A stretch of DNA of 64,000 nucleotides from CADCUY01 sp964242735 (GCA_964242735.1 CAXTAK010000008.1:62001-126000); one strand, 5' to 3'. Shown: positions 1 through 9,304, numbered from the stretch's first letter. The notes: generated by a model from the letters alone, not told the origin. Program-made: numbers and translations.

Positions 1-580
1 ACGCGAAGCGGGCGGCCCGCACCATCCGCAGCGGGTCGTCGTCGAAGGACTGGTCCGCGGGTGCGGGGGTGCGCAGCTCGCGCGCGGCCAGGTCGTCCAG
101 CCCGCCGTGCGGGTCGAGCAGGACCATCTCCGGCAGGCGCAGCGCCATGGCGTTGATCGTCAGGTCGCGCCGGTGCAGGTCACCCTCGAGGCTGTCGCCG
201 AAGGCCACCGCCGGCTTGCGGGAGGTGGGGTCGTACTCGTCGGCCCGGTAGGTGGTGACCTCGACGACGACATCGCCCCGCCGGGCCCCGATGGTCCCGT
301 ACGCCCTGCCGATGTCCCAGTGGGCGTCGCCCCAGCGGGCCAGCAGCGCCGCGGTGGCGTTCGGGCGCGCGGACGTCGTGAAGTCCAGGTCCGGCAGCCG
401 GTCCAGGCGGCCGAGGAAGGCGTCGCGCACGGGGCCCCCGACGAGGGCGATCTCGTGCCCGGCGGTGCTGAAGACCCGACCGAGCTCGACCGCCTCGGGG
501 GCGGCGGCGATCAGCGCGGCGGCCGCCCGGGCGGTGATCGCCGCACGCACGTCGTCATCGCTGGCCGTCGGCACGATCAC
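1..580 (-). CDS. cca: CCA tRNA nucleotidyltransferase, N-terminal part (cut by window edge)
   Basis: The minus strand reads an uninterrupted frame off the left edge. It adds or repairs the 3' CCA of tRNAs in the cytoplasm. Visible hallmarks of the class II nucleotidyltransferase head are ALVGGPVRDAFLGR, then LDFTTSA, the region with RGDVVVEVTTYR, DLHRRDLTINAMAL, and DDPLRMVRAARF at the edge. The catalytic Asp pair here is LD-x-T, a normal actinobacterial variant. The start chosen is the GTG at 580; a second in-frame GTG lies at 574, and no upstream ATG/GTG exists in this frame before the divergent NUDIX gene. The layout, divergent from NUDIX-DUF6049-murJ, is standard for actinobacteria. About 193 codons are visible. 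Confidence 0.88.
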   Translation of the reverse strand, partial: MIVPTASDDDVRAAITARAAAALIAAAPEAVELGRVFSTAGHEIALVGGPVRDAFLGRLDRLPDLDFTTSARPNATAALLARWGDAHWDIGRAYGTIGARRGDVVVEVTTYRADEYDPTSRKPAVAFGDSLEGDLHRRDLTINAMALRLPEMVLLDPHGGLDDLAARELRTPAPADQSFDDDPLRMVRAARFA

Positions 581-722
581 CCAGCCTGCCAGACCGGGGC
601 GGCGGACGGGGCGACGACCGGGACGGCGGCCGAGGTGGCTGCGACGGGCCGGGCCGGGCCGGGGCCGGGTGCGCGGCGGGCGAGCAGGGGGGCGTGGTGC
701 GCGCCGAAGTTAGGGTGATCGC

Positions 723-1292
723 ATGCCGCCTCCCGAGCGCCGACCGCGCCCGAGGCCGCACGAGCGCGCGCCCCTCCTGCGCCCCGTCGCACCGGTGGCT
801 CCCGCGCCGTCCGCGGACCGGCGGGGGCGCGCCGGGGCGCGCGGCAGCGCCCGCGCGGTGGAGGAGACCTCCGCGGGGGGGCTGGTGGTCACCTGGACCG
901 GCGGGGTGCCCCACGTGGCGCTCATCGCCCGCGTCAACCGCGGGGGGCGCCTGGAGTGGTGCCTGCCCAAGGGGCACCTGGAGGGCCGGGAGACCGCCGA
1001 GGAGGCCGCGGTCCGCGAGATCGCGGAGGAGACCGGTATCGAGGGCGTCGTCCAGCGGCCGCTGGGGTCGATCGACTACTGGTTCTCCGTCGAGGGTCGC
1101 CGGGTGCACAAGACCGTCCACCACTACCTGCTCAGCGCCACCGGGGGGGTGCTGAGCGTGGACGGCGACCCCGACGCGGAGGCCGTCGAGGCCGCGTGGG
1201 TGCCGCTGACCGAGCTGCCCGAGCGGCTGGCCTTCTCCAACGAGCGGCGGATCGCGCGCCTGGTCGGGACGATCCTCACCGAGGGCGCGTGA
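723..1292 (+). CDS. NUDIX hydrolase
   Basis: This 189-residue protein has a complete NUDIX box, running G-x5-E-x7-REIAEETGI around residues 80-105, so it should hydrolyse a nucleoside-diphosphate-linked substrate with a divalent metal. The substrate cannot be read from sequence. The first 45 residues are Pro/Arg/Ala rich and probably disordered. The ATG lies close to a divergent cca promoter region of about 140 bp. Its stop overlaps the GTG of the next gene (GTGA), so NUDIX, the DUF6049 protein and MurJ are probably one transcript. A related NUDIX gene sits at this place in many actinobacterial origin regions, where it is often called MutT-like; a housekeeping link to the envelope genes is inferred from position only. 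Confidence 0.9.
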   Translation: MPPPERRPRPRPHERAPLLRPVAPVAPAPSADRRGRAGARGSARAVEETSAGGLVVTWTGGVPHVALIARVNRGGRLEWCLPKGHLEGRETAEEAAVREIAEETGIEGVVQRPLGSIDYWFSVEGRRVHKTVHHYLLSATGGVLSVDGDPDAEAVEAAWVPLTELPERLAFSNERRIARLVGTILTEGA

Positions 1293-3913
1293 GCGTCGAG
1301 CGCCCCACCGCGGGGTCCGCCGCGCCCGCCGCCGCCCCGGCGCTCCCACGCACCGACCCCACGGGGCGGCGCCGCCCGGCGTCCGTCGTGCTGGCCGTGG
1401 TGGGGGTGCTCGTCGCGGTGCTGGTCCAGCTGGTGTCGCCCGCCCCGCCCGCCGCAGCGGGCCGGGCGGCGTCCCCGTCGGCATCGGCGTCGGCATCGGC
1501 ATCGGGGGTGACGGTCCTCGTCGAGGACGTCGGCCCCGTCGGGCTGGGTCCCGATGACGAGCTGCGCGTGCGGGTGCGCGCCGTGGACCCGCGGGGCGCG
1601 GTGGCGCCCGGGGCGCGGGTGCTGCTGTCGGCCCGGTCCCTGGTGCTGGACGACGCGGAGGACCTGCAGCGCTGGGCGGACGGCGACACTGACGTGCGCG
1701 GCGACCTGCTCCTGCAGGAGGCGGAGCTGGCCGTGCCCCCGGCTGGCGCGTCGACGGGGGAGGTGGTCGCCGAGGTGGTCGCCGAGGTGGTCGCCGACCC
1801 GGGCCTGACCTCGCGCTTCGGTGGGCGCTGGGGCCCGCGGGGCCTCACGGTCGAGGTGCAGGACGCCGACGGGCAGCGCCTGGCGGCGGCCCGCAGCTTC
1901 GTCGTCTGGCTCCCCCGCGGAGCGCCCGACCAGCGCAGCGCCGTCAGCGTGCTGGTGCCGCTGTCGGCGGGGGCCCCCTCGGTGGTGGAGGCGGGCGTGC
2001 CGGCGGAGCGCATGGCGGAGCTGACCGCCCCCGGCGGCCGGCTCGACCGGGTGCTGCGCATCGCGGCGACGCCCGGGGTGGCCTGGTCCCTGGACCCCGC
2101 CGTCCTCGCCGCCGGCGCTCCCCCCTCCACCGCCCCGCCGTCCACCGCGCCCTCCGCCCCCCAGCCGTCCACCGCCACGTCCACCGCCCGCGCGGACGAC
2201 GCGGTCGTCACCGCGGCACCCGCCATCCCGGGGGGTCCCGCCACGGCGCCGGTCCCGGGCGGGGCGTCGCCGGAGGCGCTGGACTGGCTGGCGCGGCTCG
2301 CGGCCGCGGCCCCCGAGCACGAGGTGCTGGTCCTGCCAGAGGGCGACCCCGACCTCGAGGGTCTGGCCGCCGCTGGCGAGGGGGAGCTGTACCGCCTCGC
2401 GCAGCGCACCGGAGCGGCGACCCTGCAGGCCTCCGCGCTGACCGGGACGCGGACCGACGTCGCTGCTGCGGGCGGGCGGGCGCCGTCCGCCCGCGCCCTG
2501 GACCTGGCCGGCTCGGTCGGGCGCACCGCCGTGGTCCTCGGCACCGACACCGGCGGGCGCGGGCGGGAGCTGCCGGCACGGGTCACCGTGCGGGGGGGCT
2601 CGGGGTCCGTTCCCGGCCTGGCCCCGAGCATCGCGGCCTCTCGCGTGCTGACCGAGGGCACCACCGTCGCAGCTCCGGGCACCGCTGCGCCGGCCGCCGC
2701 CTCGCCCGGAGCGGCTGGCGCCGCCTCGCCCGGAGCGGCTGGCGCCGCCGAGACGACCGCGCGCCTGCTCGCCGAGAGCGCCGTGGTCGCCCTCACCGCC
2801 CCGGCGCCCGCCGGTGGCACGGCGCAGGCGTCCGCCCCCATGCTCATCGCCCCCGCCCGCGACTGGGACGTCGACCCCGTGCTGGCCGAGCAGGTGCTGC
2901 GCTCCCTGGCGACCGCCCCGTGGGTGGGGCCCGGCTCGCTGGACCAGCTCCTCGCCGCCCCCGCGCAGGAGGTGGTGCAGGTGCCCCGCAACCGGGCGGC
3001 CGCCTCCCCGACCGGTGGGCGGAGCGGGCAGGTGGTCCTGCCCGCCGACGGCCTGGCCCAGGCGGGCGCCGCCCTCGAGCGGGCTCGGGCGACCGCGGGG
3101 GTCTTCGACGACGAGGTCGCCTCGGCCAGCGTGGAGACCGACCGCGACCAGTACCTGGCGGCCGCGGAGGGCGCCGCGGTGGCCGCGGCGTCCTCGAGCT
3201 GGCAGGAGGACCTCGAGGGGTGGCGACAGGGGCTGGCGTCGTTCACCGACCGGGCCACCGCCGTCGACCGGGGGGTGCGCGTGGTCCCCGGCAGCACGGT
3301 GACCGTCGTCGCCGCAGAGGTCGACCTGCCCGTGACGCTCGCCAACGACCTCGACCGGGCCGTGGAGGTGGTGGTCTCGCTGCGCTCGACGTCCGGGCGC
3401 CTGGAGTCGCAGGCCTCCCCGGCCCCCCGGGTGCTCGCACCCGGTGGCCGTCAGCAGGTGGGGCTGCCGGTGACCGCGGTGGCCAGCGGCGCCGACGTCG
3501 TCGAGGTGCTGCTGGCCACGCCCGACGGGGTGCAGGTGGGGGAGCCGGAGCGCGTGGAGGTGCGGGTGCGCGCCGAGTGGGAGACCCGGGGGACCGCGGT
3601 GGTCGCCGCTGTCGTGGGGCTCGTGCTGCTGCTCGGCGTCGTCCGCGCCGCGCGGCGCGGACGCCGTGGCCGGCGTCGCGGTGGGGTCCCGCCGGCCGCG
3701 CCGACCACAGCGACCGCGCCGGCGCTGGTGGCGGGGGCGACCGACCCGATCGGCGTCGACGGTGACGACGGTCGTGAGGACGGGCGCTGGGGCGCGAGCG
3801 CCGAGCCCGCCCGCCACCGCCGGCACGAGGCGCGTCCCGCGCCGACCCGGACCACCCGACGCAGCCCCGCGCCGATCGACCCCGCGGCCCGCGCCGGTGC
3901 CCCGCGTGGCTGA
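1289..3913 (+). CDS. DUF6049-type envelope protein
   Basis: An 874-residue protein lies between the NUDIX gene and murJ, where actinobacteria carry a DUF6049 family protein of unknown function. An Arg-rich segment precedes a hydrophobic stretch (about residues 31-50, SVVLAVVGVLVAVLVQLV), suggesting a signal anchor. The bulk is an Ala/Pro/Thr-rich extracytoplasmic region. A second membrane segment near residue 770 (VVAAVVGLVLLLGVV) is followed by a strongly basic cytoplasmic tail. The GTG at 1289 is chosen because it overlaps the NUDIX stop; the frame is open further upstream only as a shadow of NUDIX. Two short tandem DNA repeats expand low-complexity parts. The product is probably a membrane-anchored cell-wall factor; the function is not known. 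Confidence 0.82.
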   Translation: MSVERPTAGSAAPAAAPALPRTDPTGRRRPASVVLAVVGVLVAVLVQLVSPAPPAAAGRAASPSASASASASGVTVLVEDVGPVGLGPDDELRVRVRAVDPRGAVAPGARVLLSARSLVLDDAEDLQRWADGDTDVRGDLLLQEAELAVPPAGASTGEVVAEVVAEVVADPGLTSRFGGRWGPRGLTVEVQDADGQRLAAARSFVVWLPRGAPDQRSAVSVLVPLSAGAPSVVEAGVPAERMAELTAPGGRLDRVLRIAATPGVAWSLDPAVLAAGAPPSTAPPSTAPSAPQPSTATSTARADDAVVTAAPAIPGGPATAPVPGGASPEALDWLARLAAAAPEHEVLVLPEGDPDLEGLAAAGEGELYRLAQRTGAATLQASALTGTRTDVAAAGGRAPSARALDLAGSVGRTAVVLGTDTGGRGRELPARVTVRGGSGSVPGLAPSIAASRVLTEGTTVAAPGTAAPAAASPGAAGAASPGAAGAAETTARLLAESAVVALTAPAPAGGTAQASAPMLIAPARDWDVDPVLAEQVLRSLATAPWVGPGSLDQLLAAPAQEVVQVPRNRAAASPTGGRSGQVVLPADGLAQAGAALERARATAGVFDDEVASASVETDRDQYLAAAEGAAVAAASSSWQEDLEGWRQGLASFTDRATAVDRGVRVVPGSTVTVVAAEVDLPVTLANDLDRAVEVVVSLRSTSGRLESQASPAPRVLAPGGRQQVGLPVTAVASGADVVEVLLATPDGVQVGEPERVEVRVRAEWETRGTAVVAAVVGLVLLLGVVRAARRGRRGRRRGGVPPAAPTTATAPALVAGATDPIGVDGDDGREDGRWGASAEPARHRRHEARPAPTRTTRRSPAPIDPAARAGAPRG
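1760..1795 (+). repeat. 12-bp tandem repeat x3 inside the DUF6049 gene
   Basis: Three exact copies of a 12-base unit (GAGGTGGTCGCC) follow one another in frame, giving the peptide EVVA three times. Copy number can change without a frameshift, so the length may vary between strains. Confidence 0.95.
2702..2749 (+). repeat. 24-bp tandem duplication inside the DUF6049 gene
   Basis: Two exact, adjacent copies of a 24-base unit sit at 2702-2725 and 2726-2749, in frame, encoding SPGAAGAA twice within an Ala/Pro-rich linker. This is a recent slippage-type duplication without effect on the frame. Confidence 0.95.
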
Positions 3914-5606
3914 GCCGGTCGTCATCGGGGCGCGCGGCCCCGCCGCCCGGCAGGGCCTGCTGCGGTCCGGGATGGTGATGACCGCCGGCACCGCGGTCAG
4001 CCGGCTGCTCGGATTCGTGCGCCTCGCGGTGCTGGCCTCCCTCGTCCTCGGCGTCGCCAACGCCGCCGCCGACGCCTTCGCGCTCGCCAACGCGGTGCCC
4101 GCCAGCCTGTACCTGCTCGTCGCGGGGGGTGTGCTCAACGCCGTCCTCGTCCCGCAGGTGGTGCGCGCCTCGCAGCGGGCGGACGGCGGCGCGGAGTACC
4201 TCGACCGCCTCGTGACCACCGCCGTGCTCGTGCTCCTCGCCGTCACCGCGCTGGCCACCGTCGCCGCGCCGCTGCTGGTCACCCTGGCCACCAGCGCCAC
4301 CACCCTGACCGGGGAGGGCGGCGCCCTCACGGGGGACGACCGCGCCCTGGCCGTGGCCTTCGCGTACTGGTGCCTGCCGCAGGTGTTCTTCTACGGCCTG
4401 TACGCCCTGCTGGGGCAGGTGCTCAACGCCCGCGGCAGCTTCGGGCCCTACATGTGGGCGCCGGTGGTGAACAACCTCGTCGCGATCGCCGGGCTGCTGG
4501 TGTTCACGGGGATCGTCGGTGACCGCGCCGGCGGCGACGTGACCACGGGGGACTGGACATCCGGTCAGGTGGCCCTGCTCGCCGGCTCCGCGACCGCGGG
4601 TGTCGCCGCGCAGGCCCTGGTGCTGCTGGTGCCGCTGCGGGCGGCCGGCGTGCGCCTGCGGCCCCGGCTGGGCCTGCGCGGGATGGGGCTGCGCAGCGCC
4701 GGTCGCGTGGCGGGCTGGACGCTCGCGGCGCTGGTGGTCGGGCAGCTGGCGTACTACACGATGGCGGGCGCCGCGTTCTCGGCCACCGCCGGTGTTGACC
4801 GCGACGCCGAGCCCACCGCCGGTCTCGCGGTGTGGGGGTACGCGTACCTGGTGTTCATGCTCCCCCACTCCCTGGTGGCCGTCTCGGTGGTGACGGCCCT
4901 GTTCACGCCGATGAGCGCCGCGGCCGCGGCCGGGCAGCCGGCGGAGGTGCGGCGCCACGTCTCCACGGGACTGCGCACCATCGGGGTGGCCAGCGTCGTG
5001 GCGACGGCGGGACTGCTCGTGCTCGCCGTCCCGGTCAGCGTGCTCCTCACCGGCAGCGCAGCCCGCGGGGGCACCGTCGCCCCGGTCCTGTCGGCCATGG
5101 CCCTGGCCCTGGTGCCCTTCAGCGCCCAGTACCTGCTGCAGCGCGCCCACTACGCCTACGAGGACGCCAGGACCCCGTTCCTGCTGGCCTGCCTCAGCGC
5201 GGCGGTGTGGGCCGCCGGCACCCTCGTCTCCTCCGCGGTCCTGGAGAGCCGCGATGTGCTCGCGGGGTCGGCGCTGGCGATGGCGGTGGGCATCGCGCTC
5301 TCCGCGCTCACCGGCGCGGTGGTCCTGCGACGCCGCCTCGGGGGCCTCGACGGGCGCCGCGTGCTGCGCACCCACGTGCGCCTGCTCGTGGCCGGGGCGG
5401 TCGCCTACGGGCTGGGGCTCGTCGTCGCGCGGGCCACCGGCGCCGTGGGGGTCGACACCCGCCTGGAGGCGCTGGTGGCGGCCGTCGCGTGCGGCAGCGT
5501 GGTGCTGGGGGCGTACCTGCTCCTCCTGCGCGTCCTGCGGGTCGAGGAGGTCGCGCCGCTGCTGCGCCGCCTGCCCCGGCGCCGCGGCGCGGCGGGGCGC
5601 GGCTGA
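3906..5606 (+). CDS. murJ: Lipid II flippase MurJ (MviN)
   Basis: This integral membrane protein of about 566 residues has some 14 hydrophobic segments. MurJ flips lipid II across the membrane for peptidoglycan synthesis. The N-terminal signature is plain: AGTAVSRLLGFVRLAVLASLVLG followed by ADAFALANAVPASLYLLVAGGVLNAVLVPQVV. The start is taken as the GTG at 3906 (VAEPVVIGARG), which overlaps the end of the DUF6049 gene by 8 bases; an ATG at 3972 is an alternative. The frame is open upstream but there it is a shadow. It is followed by a pseudokinase gene; in mycobacteria the two functions are joined in one protein. Confidence 0.93.
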   Translation: MAEPVVIGARGPAARQGLLRSGMVMTAGTAVSRLLGFVRLAVLASLVLGVANAAADAFALANAVPASLYLLVAGGVLNAVLVPQVVRASQRADGGAEYLDRLVTTAVLVLLAVTALATVAAPLLVTLATSATTLTGEGGALTGDDRALAVAFAYWCLPQVFFYGLYALLGQVLNARGSFGPYMWAPVVNNLVAIAGLLVFTGIVGDRAGGDVTTGDWTSGQVALLAGSATAGVAAQALVLLVPLRAAGVRLRPRLGLRGMGLRSAGRVAGWTLAALVVGQLAYYTMAGAAFSATAGVDRDAEPTAGLAVWGYAYLVFMLPHSLVAVSVVTALFTPMSAAAAAGQPAEVRRHVSTGLRTIGVASVVATAGLLVLAVPVSVLLTGSAARGGTVAPVLSAMALALVPFSAQYLLQRAHYAYEDARTPFLLACLSAAVWAAGTLVSSAVLESRDVLAGSALAMAVGIALSALTGAVVLRRRLGGLDGRRVLRTHVRLLVAGAVAYGLGLVVARATGAVGVDTRLEALVAAVACGSVVLGAYLLLLRVLRVEEVAPLLRRLPRRRGAAGRG

Positions 5607-5791
5607 CCGGGGCGCCGCCCCTGAGCACCGGTCAGCCGCCCCCCAGCTCCTGTGCTGGGTGCCCGGGCGCTGCCGCGGCGCGGCGGGCCCGCACGGGCGC
5701 CCGGGCAGGTGCCGGGCGCCCTATGCTCGCAGCGCCCACCGCTCGCCCACCGCCCTCGGGCGGCGACCGCCCCACCGCGCTGGAGGAGCCC

Positions 5792-7708
5792 GTGCCCGAG
5801 GCCGGCCAGCCCGCCCGCGTGCTGCGCACGCCAGCCGGCGCCCAGCTGGGGACCACCGGTGCGGTGGGCCTGCTCCTGGCGGGGCGCTACCGGCTGCAGG
5901 AGCAGCGCGGGCAGGTCCTGGACTCCTCGAGCTGGGAGGCCCACGACGAACAGCTGCGCCGCCCCGTGCTGGTCACCGTGGTCGCCGGCGGCCACGTCGA
6001 GGACGCCGTCGACGCCGCACGTCGCGTCGCGGGGTTGGGCGACCCGCGGATCGCCAGGGTCCTCGACGTGGGTGACGCCCGCGCCACGGACGGGTCGGTG
6101 ATCGGCTGGGTCGTCCAGGAGCGCCCCGGCGGAGTCCGCCTGGCCGAGCTCGTCGCCGGCCCGGGGGCCGCGCTCGACGCCGTCCGCGCCCGCGCGGTGG
6201 TCGGCGAGGCGGCGGCCGCGCTCGAGCACGCCGGGACCGCGGGCCTGCACCACCTCCGGCTCGACCCCTCGTGCCTGTACGTCGACGACGCCGGTGTCGT
6301 CCTCACCGGCCTGGCGGTGACCGCGGCCGCCGAGGGCGCGGACGGCGGGCCCGCGCTCGAGGCGGACCGCGAGGACGCCGTGGGGCTGGTCTCCCTGCTG
6401 TACGCGGCGCTGAGCGGCCTGTGGCCGCACGGTCGCCACGGGCGGCTCGCCGCCGCGCCGCGCACCCCCGCCGGGCCGGCGCCGCTGCGGGACGTCGTCG
6501 AGGACCCCTCGAGCGTGCCGAACGACCTCGACACCCTCGCGAGCGTCACCCTCGGGCCGCTCGACGACGGTCCCTTCAGCCCGCGCGAGGTCGTGGCCCA
6601 GCTCGCGCCGTGGGCCGCGGCGGCGGGCTCGAGCCGCAGCGGCTCCCTCGTGCTGCCCGACACCCCCGGTGCCGCGCGCCACCGCGGTCCCGCGAGGGGC
6701 TCAGGCAGCGGACCGGGTGGCGCGCCGGACGGCGAGGACGACGGCGGTCGGAGCGACGGGGCGACACGTCGCGTGCCCACCGCGCAGCTGCTGCCGCCAG
6801 CGGCGCGCGGACCACGGGGCGCACGGCCGGGCACCTCACCGGCGGGCGGACCGCGGGGCGCACAGGCGGGCCCCCCACGTGGTGCGTGGCTGCGCCCACC
6901 GGAGGGCCCGTCCCCGAGCGCAGCGCGGGGCTCGCGGCTCGCGGCTCCACGGGGCGCCCCGCCGGGGCTCGTGACCGCTCGCCAGCGGTCTCCCGGCGCT
7001 CAGGAGGCCCGCAGCGACCTCGACCCCCTCATCGCCGCCCTCGCCACGACCTCCAGCACCGCGAGCGCCGCCCCGCGGCCGCTGCGCAGGAGGGCGCGCG
7101 CAGCGGTGGTCGCCGTGCTGGTGGTGTCCCTGATCGGGGCGGTCGCCGTGGCCTGGCAGCAGCTGCCGCAGGTGCGGGGTGCGCTGGGCGCCGTACCCGG
7201 CTCCCCGGCGTCGGCGGACGCCGAGCGGGACCCGACGGCGGGGGCCGCACCGGTGGAGCCGGCGCCGCCGGTGTCGCCGGTGGTGGCGGGCATCACCGCC
7301 CTCGACCCCTTCGGCGACGTCACGGAGAACGACGACCGCCTGGGCCGCGCCACCGACGCCGACCCCGCCACCCGGTGGGACTCCAGCACCTACGTCAGCG
7401 CGGCGCTCGGCGGGCTGAAGAGCGGCGTCGGCGTCGACCTGGCGCTGGCGGAGGAGGCGAGCGTGCGCGAGGTCGAGCTGCTCGTCGGTGGCGGTGGGGG
7501 TGCGGTGGAGGTGCGCACCTCCCCCGACGGCACCTTCGAGAACAGCGCCGTCGTCGCGACCGCGACCGTGGGGGACGGCGCGGGGGGTCCCGTGGTGGTC
7601 GCCCTGGAGCAGCCGGTGACGACGTCGCACGTGGTCCTCTGGTTCACCACGCTGCCCACGACACCCGACGGGTACGTCGTCCAGCTGTACTCCGCGGTGG
7701 TGCGCTGA
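5792..7708 (+). CDS. Membrane-anchored pseudokinase with C-terminal discoidin-like domain (MurJ partner)
   Basis: About 638 residues. The N-terminal half resembles a Ser/Thr kinase fold (LLAGRYRLQEQRG at the start), but the catalytic loop is LHHLRLDPSCLYVD, lacking the HRD Asp and the usual Lys and Asn, and no DFG is visible. It is therefore probably a pseudokinase. A long Pro/Gly/Arg-rich linker leads to one membrane segment (about residues 435-455, AAVVAVLVVSLIGAVAVAW). The extracytoplasmic tail resembles an F5/8 type C (discoidin) fold, with DADPATRWDSS and a final VVQLYSAVV. The start is the GTG at 5792 with GGAGGAG just upstream; an ATG at 5723 is also in frame. In mycobacteria the corresponding pseudokinase domain of MviN binds the FHA protein FhaA, encoded far downstream in this window; that link is by analogy. 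Confidence 0.8.
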   Translation: MPEAGQPARVLRTPAGAQLGTTGAVGLLLAGRYRLQEQRGQVLDSSSWEAHDEQLRRPVLVTVVAGGHVEDAVDAARRVAGLGDPRIARVLDVGDARATDGSVIGWVVQERPGGVRLAELVAGPGAALDAVRARAVVGEAAAALEHAGTAGLHHLRLDPSCLYVDDAGVVLTGLAVTAAAEGADGGPALEADREDAVGLVSLLYAALSGLWPHGRHGRLAAAPRTPAGPAPLRDVVEDPSSVPNDLDTLASVTLGPLDDGPFSPREVVAQLAPWAAAAGSSRSGSLVLPDTPGAARHRGPARGSGSGPGGAPDGEDDGGRSDGATRRVPTAQLLPPAARGPRGARPGTSPAGGPRGAQAGPPRGAWLRPPEGPSPSAARGSRLAAPRGAPPGLVTARQRSPGAQEARSDLDPLIAALATTSSTASAAPRPLRRRARAAVVAVLVVSLIGAVAVAWQQLPQVRGALGAVPGSPASADAERDPTAGAAPVEPAPPVSPVVAGITALDPFGDVTENDDRLGRATDADPATRWDSSTYVSAALGGLKSGVGVDLALAEEASVREVELLVGGGGGAVEVRTSPDGTFENSAVVATATVGDGAGGPVVVALEQPVTTSHVVLWFTTLPTTPDGYVVQLYSAVVR

Positions 7709-7895
7709 CGGCGCCAGCCGTCCCCGCGGCACAGGCGGCGCCAGCCGGCCACGAGCACAGGCGGCGCCACCGGTGCTGGGGGGGCGCCCCCCGGGGAACA
7801 CGGCGTCCGTGACATCGGTTGACGACCCTGCGAGCATCCGGTCCACGACGTCCGGACCCCACGGGGTGCCGCCGATCACGAGGAGCGCCACCACC

Positions 7896-8918
7896 GTGTC
7901 CACCACCACGCCCACCGCCACCGACGCCGGCACCCGGGTCCACGACGTCGTCATCGTCGGCTCCGGCCCCGCCGGGTACACCGCCGCGATCTACGCGGCC
8001 CGCGCGAACCTCGCCCCCGTGGTGGTGGCCGGCTCGGTGACCTCCGGCGGGGCGCTGATGAACACCACCGAGGTGGAGAACTTCCCCGGCTTCCCCGACG
8101 GCCTCCAGGGGCCGGACCTCATGGAGCGCATGCAGGCCCAGGCCGAGCGCTTCGGGGCCCAGGTGGTCTGGGACGACGCCGTCGCCGTCGACCTGCTCGG
8201 CGACGTCAAGACCGTCACCACGGGCTCGGGCGAGGTGCTGCGGGCGCGGGCCGTCATCCTCTCCACCGGCTCGGTGTACCGCGAGCTCGGGCTGGCGAAC
8301 GAGAAGCGCCTCTCCGGCCACGGGGTGTCGTGGTGCGCCACCTGCGACGGCGCCTTCTTCCGCGAGAAGGACGTCGCGGTCGTCGGCGGCGGGGACTCAG
8401 CGCTGGAGGAGGCCACCTTCCTCACCCGCTTCGCGCGGAGCGTGACCGTGGTGCACCGCCGCGACTCCCTGCGCGCCTCCAAGATCATGCAGGACCGCGC
8501 CACCACCGACCCCAAGATCCGCTTCGCGTGGGACAGCGAGGTCGCCGACGTCCTGGGGGACGCGAAGGTCTCCGGGCTGCGCCTGCGGGGGAGCCGCACC
8601 GGCGAGGAGCGCGACCTCGACGTCTCGGGCGTGTTCGTGGCCATCGGCCACGACCCGCGCACGGCGCTGTTCCACGGCCAGATCGACCTGGACCCGCAGG
8701 GTTACGTCGCCGTCGACGGCCGCAGCTCCCGCACCGGGGTGCCCGGCGTCTTCGCCTGCGGTGACGTCGTCGACCACGAGTACCGCCAGGCCATCACGGC
8801 GGCCGGCTCCGGGTGCGCGGCGGCCCTGGACGCCGAGCGCTACCTGGCCTCCCTCGACGACGACGAGACCCCGTTCGAGGCGTCCCTCGAGGCCGCCCAG
8901 GTCGGCGCCACGGCCTGA
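7896..8918 (+). CDS. trxB: Thioredoxin-disulfide reductase
   Basis: This FAD/NADPH enzyme of about 340 residues reduces thioredoxin in the cytosol. Evidence: the N-terminal FAD-binding GSGPAGYTAAIYAARA, the redox motif WCATCDG, the NADPH-binding VGGGDSALEEA followed by HRRDSLRAS, and the C-terminal FAD motif GVFACGDVVDHEYRQA. The start is placed at the GTG at 7896 behind GAGGAG; an ATG at 7773 would add about 41 residues of low-complexity leader not expected in TrxB. The following thioredoxin gene is 59 bp away and probably cotranscribed. The C-terminal tail after ERYLASL is slightly longer than in E. coli, as in other actinobacteria. Confidence 0.94.
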   Translation: MSTTTPTATDAGTRVHDVVIVGSGPAGYTAAIYAARANLAPVVVAGSVTSGGALMNTTEVENFPGFPDGLQGPDLMERMQAQAERFGAQVVWDDAVAVDLLGDVKTVTTGSGEVLRARAVILSTGSVYRELGLANEKRLSGHGVSWCATCDGAFFREKDVAVVGGGDSALEEATFLTRFARSVTVVHRRDSLRASKIMQDRATTDPKIRFAWDSEVADVLGDAKVSGLRLRGSRTGEERDLDVSGVFVAIGHDPRTALFHGQIDLDPQGYVAVDGRSSRTGVPGVFACGDVVDHEYRQAITAAGSGCAAALDAERYLASLDDDETPFEASLEAAQVGATA

Positions 8919-8977
8919 CCCGGGCATCACGACCCCAGCACACCCGCAGACCCACCACCACCACCCCGGAGGCACCC

Positions 8978-9304
8978 ATGACCGCTCGATCCGTGACCGA
9001 CGACTCCTTCGCCACCGAGGTGCTCAGCGCCGACAAGCCGGTGCTGGTCGACTTCTGGGCGCCCTGGTGCGGGCCGTGCCGCCAGGTCGGGCCGATCCTC
9101 GACGAGCTCGCCAGCGAGCACGCCGACAGCATCGACGTGGTCAAGGTGAACGTCGACGAGAACCCGCAGCTCACCGCGCGGTACGGGATCACCTCGATCC
9201 CCGCGCTGAACGTCTACTCCGGCGGCGAGGTCGTCCACTCGATCATCGGTGCCCGCCCGAAGCCCGTGCTGGTGAAGGAGCTCGCCGCCTACCTCGGCAG
9301 CTGA
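8978..9304 (+). CDS. trxA: Thioredoxin
   Basis: A 108-residue cytosolic thioredoxin with the canonical active site WCGPC (FWAPWCGPCRQVGP) and the cis-Pro segment TSIPALNVYSGGE. It shuttles electrons from TrxB to ribonucleotide reductase and other disulfide targets. The ATG at 8978 has CCGGAGG at good spacing. The frame extends upstream as a shadow of trxB. It is the last gene before a decayed patch. Confidence 0.95.
   Translation: MTARSVTDDSFATEVLSADKPVLVDFWAPWCGPCRQVGPILDELASEHADSIDVVKVNVDENPQLTARYGITSIPALNVYSGGEVVHSIIGARPKPVLVKELAAYLGS

Noticed and set aside
1124..4330. Open frame of 1068 codons on the minus strand
   Set aside because: Antisense to the NUDIX, DUF6049 and murJ genes; low-complexity translation and no ribosome binding site.
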